The position numbers were made by a program, and so were the translations under genes. Below the pieces are notes generated by a model. That model did not search any database. It was given only the letters and a program-made list of their open reading frames with translations, and had not been told where the DNA came from. DNA of 8,594 bases from Dehalococcoidia bacterium UBA2158 (GTDB lineage: Bacteria; Chloroflexota; Dehalococcoidia; Lucifugimonadales; UBA3495), in contig DCWQ01000034.1 of NCBI GenBank assembly GCA_002328185.1, forward strand, positions 1 to 8,594, given 5' to 3'. Of the stretch, positions 1 to 4,937 are shown piece after piece; position 1 is the first letter of the stretch; each line of letters starts with the position of its first letter.

Positions 1-422
1 GGCCCTTTCACCCTGGGTGAACAGAAGTTCGACCGCGACGCCCGCCGGTATCCCTTTTCCTACGGAGCTTGGGAGGAGGTCAAGGAAGCCGTCGGTTTCT
101 CGAGGGGCCCACCGACCGTATCGAGCCCGTAGAGATGGTCGTGGGCACCATGGAAGCCTGCCTGAGCAACAGAATCGCTCTGATGCGCCTCGCAATGGGG
201 TCGACCTTGAAGGAATGGAGATCATCATCAAGGCCGACATCGACCCCAGCATTTTTCGAGGTCAAAGGCCTCGATCAGCACTCCGCCCGTATCCCCAACA
301 TCAGTTGCGAAGTAAAGGTCAAAGGTGACCACAGCGCTGACCAGAGGTCGATAGACTACTCCCCTGTTCATGGCATGGTCGCTTATTCCAACAACATTAC
401 GTCCAAAGTAAGAAAGAGTTAA
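1..422 (+). pseudogene. OsmC-like protein, 3' part, interrupted by three frameshifts
   Basis: No single frame encodes the whole protein, but three consecutive frame changes restore an OsmC-like sequence. Frame 1 is open from the left edge to about 105 (FTLGEQKFDRDARRYPFSYG, then GFSRG). Frame 3 follows with GPTDRIEPVEMVVGTMEACL, the typical 'PVE..(x)..ACLSN' helix with its cysteine. Frame 2 gives GVDLEGMEIIIKADIDPSIF, and frame 3 resumes with FEVKGLDQ, NISCEVKVKGD and SPVHGMV to a TAA at 420-422. Each join falls in a homopolymer: GGGG at 104-107 and GGGG at 197-200 each look one G short, and TTTTT at 252-256 looks one T long. OsmC/Ohr proteins are thiol-dependent peroxidases or related proteins. 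The usual second cysteine before the 'PV' motif is Ser here, so peroxidase function is uncertain even if the frame is restored. The 5' end lies outside the window. It may be a true pseudogene or hold assembly errors near a contig end. Confidence 0.7.
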
Positions 423-434
423 AAGTGTCGCCTT

Positions 435-476
435 GCCCAGGCAGGCCCGCCGAAGAAACGGCGGGCCTGCCTGGGC
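435..476 (+). terminator. Perfect 18-bp GC-rich hairpin, possible terminator
   Basis: The arms 435-452 and 459-476 are exact reverse complements (GCCCAGGCAGGCCCGCCG) around a 6-nt loop AAGAAA. The hairpin begins 12 nt after the stop of the OsmC-like gene, as a terminator would. No T-tract follows on either strand, so it is not a canonical intrinsic terminator. It could instead stabilise or process the mRNA upstream of the EthD-like gene, or be a dispersed palindromic element. The structure is certain; its role is inferred. Confidence 0.6.
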
Positions 477-490
477 TATGTGGAAATCGA

Positions 491-823
491 TTGCAAAACA
501 TACTGATCCTGTTCGCCAACTCTGTCGAACCAGAAGCCATCTATTCATATTTCAAAGTTAACTTCAGCCGACTTCTTCGGGCGATAACCAATGTTGAAAA
601 TGTCGAGATCAATCGGATAGCGGGTGCGGCCCGCGGAGGCTTGCCTTACTACCTGATCGTTTTCCTGCAGTTCGATTCTGAAGACAGCTTGCAAAAAGGC
701 CTAAATTCCGCGGCCGGCCAGGCCATGGCCAGCGACATGTCAGATTTCGCCACTGGCGGCGTCTCGGTCCTGTTTGCCCAACCTTCGATCGAGTTATTGG
801 GAGCATCCAAGCCAACGAAATAA
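491..823 (+). CDS. EthD-like small protein (dimeric alpha+beta barrel type)
   Basis: This 110-residue protein resembles short EthD-domain proteins, a ferredoxin-like alpha+beta fold that usually dimerises. Some members are linked to degradation pathways, but most have no known reaction. Visible features are an N-terminal strand (NILILFAN, residues 3-10), a helix around Y18-F25, the central strand PYYLIVFLQFDS (52-63), a helix with 'SLQKGLNSAAGQAMASDM' (66-83), and the closing strand GGVSVLFAQ (89-97). I chose the TTG at 491 because family similarity starts there and GGAAA lies 4-5 nt upstream. The longer in-frame start at GTG 425 would translate through the perfect hairpin and add 22 residues that do not fit the fold. 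The His common in EthD proteins after the first helix ('H.PL') appears to be Asn (VNFSRLL). It may be read together with the OsmC-like gene. No substrate can be assigned. Confidence 0.68.
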   Translation: MQNILILFANSVEPEAIYSYFKVNFSRLLRAITNVENVEINRIAGAARGGLPYYLIVFLQFDSEDSLQKGLNSAAGQAMASDMSDFATGGVSVLFAQPSIELLGASKPTK

Positions 824-856
824 CGCGTCCTCCCTTCGCCTTCGCTCAACCCCCTG

Positions 857-865
857 TGCTACAAT
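857..865 (+). promoter_or_regulatory. Extended -10 promoter-like element before the adenosyltransferase
   Basis: TGCTACAAT fits an extended -10 (TGn + TACAAT, five of six matches to TATAAT). No good -35 is visible at 16-19 bp upstream, which extended -10 promoters can tolerate. A start near 872 would begin the transcript right at the hairpin at 873-895 and give a leader of about 90 nt before the GTG at 961. Confidence 0.4.
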
Positions 866-872
866 TTAGGCT

Positions 873-945
873 GCCGATAACCTGTCATTATCGGCTGATT
901 TCCGCCCGATAATTGCCGGTTGGCGACGTCCAATAACCCGTTATT
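873..945 (+). promoter_or_regulatory. Structured leader with competing hairpins
   Basis: GCCGATAA (873-880) pairs exactly with TTATCGGC (888-895) across a 7-nt loop. The second arm can instead pair over 7 bp with CCGATAA at 906-912. A further perfect dyad, AATAAC-CC-GTTATT, lies at 932-945, 2-3 nt before the Shine-Dalgarno GAAGG (948-952). The arrangement could be an RNA switch, or a pair of DNA operators, since both dyads share an ATAA/TTAT core. I do not see the conserved cobalamin riboswitch B12-box, and the leader is short for that class. Confidence 0.4.
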
Positions 946-960
946 TCGAAGGTGCCGCGC

Positions 961-1545
961 GTGTCTTCTTCCGCTTCAGAAACTTCAGGCCACTACCGGA
1001 AAAAGGTTTACACCAAGTTTGGCGACTCCGGCGAGACTAGCCTGCTCTACGGAGGCAGGGTCTCCAAGAACAGCCCTAACACCGAGGCCTACGGCATCAC
1101 CGACGAGGCTGTCTCGGTCATGGGTATGGCCAGGGCTTTCACCACTCAGCCCAAGGTGAACGATATGCTACGCCAACTGCAGCGGGAACTGTTCACCATC
1201 GCCGCCGAATTGGCAACCGACCCCGGCAAATACGAACTGTTCCAGCAGCATTTCACACCCGTTACCGAAGAGATGGTGGAATCCCTGGAAGCGGCCATCG
1301 ACTCCTTAGAAGAGGAGTTCGAGATGCCCGCGGTGTTCATCCTGCCCGGTGGCTCTCAGGCGTCGGCTGCCATCGACCTGGCCCGCTGTGTTATTCGGAC
1401 CGCCGAGCGCCGGGTGGTAGCCGTGGCCGAGCAAGGCATGCTAAGCAACGGCCTGATCATGACCTACCTCAACCGGCTGGGTGACCTGCTATTCGTTTTG
1501 GCCCGCTACGAAGACCGGGACATACCGATTGAGCGGGCTACTTAA
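961..1545 (+). CDS. pduO: ATP:cob(I)alamin adenosyltransferase, PduO type
   Basis: This 194-residue protein transfers the adenosyl group of ATP to cob(I)alamin to make the coenzyme B12 used by methylmalonyl-CoA mutase and similar enzymes; it acts in the cytoplasm as a trimer. The N-terminal ATP-binding segment YTKFGDSGETSLLYGG is at residues 17-32, an AYGITDEA segment at 43-50, FILPGGS at 126-132, the arginine helix ARCVIRTAERR at 141-151, and TYLNRLGDLLFVLAR at 168-182. I took the GTG at 961 as start because GAAGG ends 8 nt upstream; the GTG at 952 would overlap that site. Two normally conserved spots differ: 'DELNS' is DEAVS, and the double arginine in 'RRAER' is Arg-Thr. The two arginines four residues apart and the Asp that pairs with them are kept, so activity is likely. 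No other B12 gene is in the window, and a gap of 180 bp without a clear signal separates it from hisH. Confidence 0.9.
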   Translation: MSSSASETSGHYRKKVYTKFGDSGETSLLYGGRVSKNSPNTEAYGITDEAVSVMGMARAFTTQPKVNDMLRQLQRELFTIAAELATDPGKYELFQQHFTPVTEEMVESLEAAIDSLEEEFEMPAVFILPGGSQASAAIDLARCVIRTAERRVVAVAEQGMLSNGLIMTYLNRLGDLLFVLARYEDRDIPIERAT

Positions 1546-1725
1546 TTAGAGACAGTTAGTTCCCAATCCGTTGGTCCTGAGCTACGTCGAAGGATGCGCA
1601 TCAGCCATGGTCTGCCCGGAAAAGATGGCTTATCACAAACAATGGTTCGGAGGGGCTCACCACGAACAGGTTTGGGCGGCAAATTCCTAAACACCAGTCC
1701 ATCTAGGGATAGAACGGAAAACGAA

Positions 1726-2337
1726 ATGAAATTGGTGGTTATCGATTACGATTCGGGGAACCTGCGCAGTGTTTCGCGAGCGTTAGAGTCACAGGGAGTG
1801 AATCCCCTGGTCACCGGCGACGCAGCAGAGTTCGACGACGCTGACGCCATGATCCTCCCTGGCGTTGGCTCAGGGCCCGCTGCGATGAACGCCCTCAACC
1901 AACGCAAACTCGTTGGCTCCATCCGAGACTACATCGCATCCGGCAAACCGTTCTTGGGCGTCTGCCTGGGCCTGCAATTGTTGATGGACCGGACCGAAGA
2001 GGGCGACGCGCCATGTCTGGGATTGGTGCAAGGCGAAGCCAAACTCCTGCCGCCCGGACTGAAAGTACCCCACATGGGCTGGAACAGCGTCAAGTTCAAC
2101 AGCCAACACCCGGTGCTGGCCGGCATCCCCCAGGACAGCTTCTTCTACTTCGTGCACAGCTATTACGCCGCGCCGGTGGACCTAGAGGGAGTCGGAGGGA
2201 CAACTGAGTACGGCATCCCATTCTGCAGCATATACGCCAAGGATAACCTGGTAGCCACCCAGTTCCACCCGGAGAAGAGCGGCCCGGTCGGACTGCGGTT
2301 CTACAAGAATTTTATCGGGATGGCTAGCACCCGCTGA
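1726..2337 (+). CDS. hisH: Imidazole glycerol phosphate synthase, glutaminase subunit HisH
   Basis: HisH hydrolyses glutamine and passes ammonia to HisF, which makes imidazole glycerol phosphate and AICAR in histidine biosynthesis. The protein has 203 residues, normal for the family. It begins MKLVVIDYDSGNL; the nucleophile elbow GVCLGLQ carries Cys80, and QFHPEKSG supplies His181 and Glu183, giving a complete class I amidotransferase triad. PGVGSG (45-50), PHMGWN (115-120) and YFVHSYY (141-147) are also family motifs. An upstream in-frame ATG at 1594 would add 44 residues with no family match, so the ATG at 1726 is preferred; GGA about 7 nt upstream is only a weak ribosome site. hisA follows after 38 bp, so the two are probably co-transcribed. 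HisF is not adjacent. Confidence 0.95.
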   Translation: MKLVVIDYDSGNLRSVSRALESQGVNPLVTGDAAEFDDADAMILPGVGSGPAAMNALNQRKLVGSIRDYIASGKPFLGVCLGLQLLMDRTEEGDAPCLGLVQGEAKLLPPGLKVPHMGWNSVKFNSQHPVLAGIPQDSFFYFVHSYYAAPVDLEGVGGTTEYGIPFCSIYAKDNLVATQFHPEKSGPVGLRFYKNFIGMASTR

Positions 2338-2375
2338 GTTTCGTCCCGAATCTCATTAGGAATATTTGAATATTT

Positions 2376-3092
2376 ATGGAAGTAATCCCCGCTATAGACC
2401 TAAAAGACGGCCGCTGCGTGCGTCTCTTTCAGGGTGATTTCAACCAGGAGACGGTCTTCTCCGATGACCCGTTGGCCATGGCGCTGTCGTGGCAGGAGCA
2501 AGGCGCTCATCGTTTGCACGTGGTTGACCTCGACGGCGCCATCCAAGGTAAACCGACGCACCTGGACATTATCTCGGCCATTGTCCGCGCACTGGACATC
2601 CCGATCCAAGTGGGCGGCGGCATCCGGGACATCGCGGCCGCCGATGCCTGGCTTGAGGTCGGTGTCGACCGGGTCGTGATTGGCACTGCCGCAGTGCGCG
2701 ACCCGGATATGGTCGTGGAGGTCTGTAAGACACATGGCAGGCAGCGGGTGGTGATATCGGTGGACGCAAAAGACGGACTGGTCGCATTGCAAGGATGGAA
2801 AGAGTCCAGCAACGTCACGGTCCTGGAATTGGCCAACCAGATGGCCGACATCGGTGTAGTCAGATTGCTCTACACCGACATCGCGCGGGACGGCGCATTG
2901 ACCGGACCTGATTTTGAAGGCAACACGTTGTTGGCGGAAGAATCGGGTCTGGCGGTGCTGGCGTCGGGGGGCGTTGCATCCGTGCAGCACATCAAAGAAC
3001 TGCTGCCTACGGGGGTTGAGGGAGTGATCGTGGGGAGGGCGCTGTACACCGGGGCGGTCGACCTGGCTGAAGCCGTGGGAGCCGCAAGTTAA
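2376..3092 (+). CDS. hisA: Phosphoribosylformimino-AICAR ribotide isomerase HisA
   Basis: HisA is a (beta/alpha)8 barrel that isomerises ProFAR to PRFAR, the step just before HisH-HisF. The 238-residue sequence is full length. It opens MEVIPAIDLKDGRCVRL, with catalytic Asp8 at the end of strand 1, and the second catalytic Asp is D130 in VVISVDAKDG. The phosphate-binding loops are QVGGGIRD (78-85) with IGTAAV (102-107), and LASGGVAS plus VIVGRALY near the C terminus. An AT-rich stretch with two AATATT copies (2361-2374) precedes the ATG, and no close Shine-Dalgarno is visible (AGG at 2358-2360 is 15 nt away). Dual HisA/TrpF (PriA) activity cannot be judged by eye. Its TAA shares a TTAA with the stop of the opposing acetyltransferase gene. 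Confidence 0.95.
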   Translation: MEVIPAIDLKDGRCVRLFQGDFNQETVFSDDPLAMALSWQEQGAHRLHVVDLDGAIQGKPTHLDIISAIVRALDIPIQVGGGIRDIAAADAWLEVGVDRVVIGTAAVRDPDMVVEVCKTHGRQRVVISVDAKDGLVALQGWKESSNVTVLELANQMADIGVVRLLYTDIARDGALTGPDFEGNTLLAEESGLAVLASGGVASVQHIKELLPTGVEGVIVGRALYTGAVDLAEAVGAAS

Positions 3093-3718
3093 TCGGCAGT
3101 CGTCTGGCTGGGCGGGGAACCCTGGCTCCCGGTGTCGCTAGAGTCTCTGAAGCGAGCTGCCAAGCGCTCTTCGCGCGTCTCAAACCAATCGTCCCGAAGC
3201 ACATCCATCAGGATGAAGTCGTGGGCCATCCGCCGAACGGCTCTCACCTGGTTGAAACCGCTCTTGGAGAAACTCTTCTGGGCCCGGCCGTTCCACTCCA
3301 GCGTGTGCAGGTAGACCCGCTTCAATTCGCGGGTCGTGAACATGTGCTCTAGCAGCGTGGTCACCGCGTCGTAGCCGTAGCCGTCGCTCCAATAATCGCG
3401 GTCACCTATAACGATCCCCAGTTCGGCTTCCCGATTGACCGTGTCCAGGTCGTAATACATACAGTTGCCAATGAACAGGCCGTCGAGAGTTTCGATGGAG
3501 TAATGGTGGGAGCCAGGCGTGGGGTACTTCATCTGGTCTTCAAATAGCTTTAAGTAACGCTCGAAGGACATGGTCAGAGGAATGGCGGCGTCCAAACGCG
3601 CCAGTTCCGGATCGCTACGCCACCGGTAGTCGTTCTCGGCGTCTTCGAAGCGTTTGTCGCGCAGGACGATCCTGGCGCCTTTCAATTCCGCTGCAGGATC
3701 TCCCCCCTGAACTGCCAT
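3089..3718 (-). CDS. GNAT family N-acetyltransferase, RimJ/RimL-like
   Basis: This 209-residue protein fits the GNAT fold of the RimJ/RimL group, which transfers acetyl from acetyl-CoA to an amine, often a protein N-terminus, amino acid or antibiotic. The N-terminal strand is GARIVLRD (14-21). YSIETLDGLFIGNCMYYDLD (73-92) and REAELGIVIGD (96-106) form the central sheet, and the acetyl-CoA P-loop is DYWSDGYGYDA (108-118). VYLHTLEWNGRAQKSFSKSGF (135-155) is the usual 'N..a...yeklGF' segment. The last 25 or so residues, rich in Ser, Gly, Pro and Thr, look disordered. The ATG at 3718 is supported by GAGAGAGGA upstream, inside the end of the Nudix gene, 4 bp away, so the two are probably translated from one mRNA. 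The acceptor substrate is unknown. Confidence 0.9.
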   Translation of the reverse strand: MAVQGGDPAAELKGARIVLRDKRFEDAENDYRWRSDPELARLDAAIPLTMSFERYLKLFEDQMKYPTPGSHHYSIETLDGLFIGNCMYYDLDTVNREAELGIVIGDRDYWSDGYGYDAVTTLLEHMFTTRELKRVYLHTLEWNGRAQKSFSKSGFNQVRAVRRMAHDFILMDVLRDDWFETREERLAARFRDSSDTGSQGSPPSQTTAD

Positions 3719-3722
3719 CGAA

Positions 3723-4190
3723 TTAGGTCCTCTCTCTCGAGTTGGCCCCGTTTCTCACAGCTATCAGGTCCAACGCCCGTTGCAGCACATTCACCTCATT
3801 GGCGTAGGCCAAGTTCTTCAGCGCATCTTCTGCGTCGAACCATTGGACCACATCGAACTCAGGGTCGTGCTGGTCGATGGCACCGCCTACTGGCACCATC
3901 AGATAGAAATATACTGTTTTATGATAACGGACATCGTTACGGCGATCGGCGAACCAATAATCGATACTGCCCAGTGAGCCGTCGATCTCCACTTCCAGTC
4001 CGGTTTCCTCCCGAACCTCCCGCAGAGCCGTCTGTTCCATAGTTTCGCCTTCGTCCGGAGTGCCCTTGGCCAGGCTCCAGCGCACCGGCTGACTGCGGCC
4101 GCAAAGCACGGTCTCCAGCCGGCCGCCGTTAATCTGGTAGACAACGCCTCCAGCCGAAACCGGGTTCTCTACCCGGGATTTGGCATTCAT
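3723..4190 (-). CDS. Nudix hydrolase
   Basis: This 155-residue protein contains a complete Nudix box, G43-x5-E49-x7-R57-E58-V-x-E61-E62-x-G64-L65, which binds the metal and cleaves a nucleoside diphosphate linked to another moiety. Before the box, VSAGGVVYQING and RWSLAKGTPDEGE match the 'W.lPKG..e.GE' pattern seen in MutT/Ap4A hydrolase-like members, with Ala in place of the common Pro. A YWFADRRNDVRYHKTVYFYL strand segment and an EFDVVQWFDAEDAL segment complete the fold. The ATG at 4190 has GGAAGGA about 9 nt upstream. It is the first gene of a pair with the GNAT gene, behind a likely promoter at 4257-4286. The substrate (dinucleoside polyphosphate, oxidised nucleotide or other) cannot be read from the motif. 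Confidence 0.93.
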   Translation of the reverse strand: MNAKSRVENPVSAGGVVYQINGGRLETVLCGRSQPVRWSLAKGTPDEGETMEQTALREVREETGLEVEIDGSLGSIDYWFADRRNDVRYHKTVYFYLMVPVGGAIDQHDPEFDVVQWFDAEDALKNLAYANEVNVLQRALDLIAVRNGANSRERT

Positions 4191-4256
4191 ATCAATTATC
4201 CTTCCGTTCGTTCATGCCTGCTCCGCAACTTGGTTGCTAAGCCGGCACAATCTGTA

Positions 4257-4286
4257 ATTGTAAGTGTCGGTATTCGAGCCGATCAA
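4257..4286 (-). promoter_or_regulatory. Sigma-70-like promoter for the Nudix-GNAT pair
   Basis: On the - strand, TTGATC (4281-4286) is followed after 18 bp by TACAAT (4257-4262). This is a good housekeeping-type match, with TTGA of the -35 and five of six positions of the -10. Transcription from about 4250 would give a leader of roughly 60 nt to the Nudix ATG. It lies just past the end of the MoaD-like gene, suggesting the Nudix-GNAT pair is expressed independently. Confidence 0.5.
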
Positions 4287-4298
4287 TGAACATCGCGA

Positions 4299-4568
4299 TT
4301 AAATTTGCCCGCCGCCGATGGCTGGGACAAAGTGGACTTCACTATTTTCACCAACTTTCTCCAGCATCCCCATGATCGCCACGTCACCGTCGATGGCAAT
4401 GGCCAGGTTAGGCCGGATCTCGCCGTTTTCAACCAGGCGGTCTTTGATGCCAGGGAACATCTCGTCCAATTGTTCTATGACATGACGGATATTCCGTGCT
4501 TCCATCTCGACCCGTTTGATTCCTACCGTTAGGGACTGGAGCATGGTTGGGATGAATATCTTGGCCAA
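4299..4568 (-). CDS. MoaD/ThiS-family ubiquitin-like sulfur carrier, extended C terminus
   Basis: This 89-residue beta-grasp protein resembles MoaD/ThiS/CysO sulfur carriers, which are adenylated and thiocarboxylated on a C-terminal glycine and then donate sulfur for molybdopterin, thiamine, cysteine or other products. MAKIFIPTMLQSLT is the first hairpin, RNIRHVIEQLDEMFPGIKDRLV (25-46) the helix, IRPNLAIAIDGDVAIM (51-66) the middle strands and EVHFVPAIGGGQI (77-89) the last strand and tail. The tail ends GGG-Gln-Ile, so two residues follow the glycines. Mature carriers end in GG, so activation would require trimming. The start is a TTG at 4568 with AAGGA about 9 nt upstream and the family N-terminus immediately after it. 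It lies downstream of, and in the same direction as, a molybdenum hydroxylase operon, but behind that operon's terminator. Which pathway it serves is undetermined. Confidence 0.88.
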   Translation of the reverse strand: MAKIFIPTMLQSLTVGIKRVEMEARNIRHVIEQLDEMFPGIKDRLVENGEIRPNLAIAIDGDVAIMGMLEKVGENSEVHFVPAIGGGQI

Positions 4569-4616
4569 ATTCCGGTGTCCTTTTCCAAGCTGATAAACAT
4601 AGCGGCCTGATTAGGT

Positions 4617-4656
4617 CTGCCATATCCAGGTTCTGATATGGCAGGGAGGTTGTCAA
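4617..4656 (-). promoter_or_regulatory. 10-bp palindrome beside a TTGACA, upstream of the moaD-like gene
   Basis: CTGCCATATC (4617-4626) and GATATGGCAG (4635-4644) are exact reverse complements around an 8-nt loop. On the - strand a perfect -35 hexamer TTGACA lies at 4651-4656, 6 bp before the palindrome. No convincing -10 stands at 16-18 bp, so a promoter is not proven. The placement fits an operator or a hairpin in the leader of the MoaD-like gene, whose start is 48 bp away. Confidence 0.4.
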
Positions 4657-4733
4657 CCCCAAAAGGCCCAGTCGGGATGCCAAAATACCTCTCGGTCCCG
4701 CTTCATCAAAGGAGGGGTTTTCTCTTCCCACCA

Positions 4734-4758
4734 TCATCCCTGCGAAAGCAGGAATCCA
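4734..4758. repeat. REP-like palindromic repeat unit
   Basis: The core CCTGC-GAAA-GCAGG followed by AATCCA belongs to a dispersed repeat type seen in many bacterial genomes (TCATTCC.GCGAAAGC.GGAATCC). Its - strand translation gives the tell-tale spurious peptide WIPAFAGM. Only one copy lies in the window, so the repeat nature rests on recognition, not on a second copy here. Confidence 0.55.
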
Positions 4759-4872
4759 AATTGGTTGAATTAGCCCAGCATATTCTAGGAGCATGCTGTA
4801 TTCTAGCCTTCATTGGAAAGACACAAGCGCATCAAGACCATTTGTGGCCAGCAATCTAACGGTCTTCAAAAA

Positions 4873-4915
4873 TAACACCGCCCCTCCCGATAACATGCCA
4901 GGAAGGGCGGTTTTT
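4873..4915 (-). terminator. Intrinsic terminator after the Mo-hydroxylase operon
   Basis: CCGCCC (4878-4883) pairs with GGGCGG (4905-4910), extended inward by TCC/GGA past one mismatch. T-rich runs follow on both strands: TTATTTTT on the - strand after the stem and TTTTT at 4911-4915 on the + strand. It lies 27 bp beyond the stop of the large subunit gene and could terminate in both directions. Confidence 0.75.
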
Positions 4916-4937
4916 AGGTGCTTAATTGGACGCTGGG

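Larger units (their letters stand above)
4569..4937. other. Intergenic region without a supported gene
   Basis: This stretch of about 370 bp separates the MoaD-like gene from the Mo-hydroxylase large subunit. It holds a 10-bp palindrome next to a TTGACA, a REP-like repeat, two copies of TATTCTAG flanking AGCATGCT near 4780-4806, and the terminator of the Mo-hydroxylase operon. Open frames here run through the repeat and resemble no protein family I know, so I call no gene. Confidence 0.7.

Noticed and set aside
425..490. Earlier GTG start of the EthD-like gene
   Set aside because: It would translate the perfect hairpin and add residues unrelated to the fold; the TTG at 491 fits the family start.
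866..960. Cobalamin riboswitch upstream of the adenosyltransferase
   Set aside because: No B12-box or multi-stem core is visible and the leader is only about 90 nt.
1594..1725. N-terminal extension of HisH from an upstream in-frame ATG
   Set aside because: The 44 extra residues match nothing in the family, and HisH proteins begin at the MKLVVIDYDSGNL segment at 1726.
2400..2990. Long open frame antisense to hisA
   Set aside because: It is a shadow of a strongly conserved gene, with a low-complexity His/Arg-rich translation and no recognisable motif.
4429..4859. Open frames on both strands across the intergenic gap
   Set aside because: They run through the REP-like repeat and partly over the MoaD-like gene; the WIPAFAGM peptide is a known artefact of such repeats.
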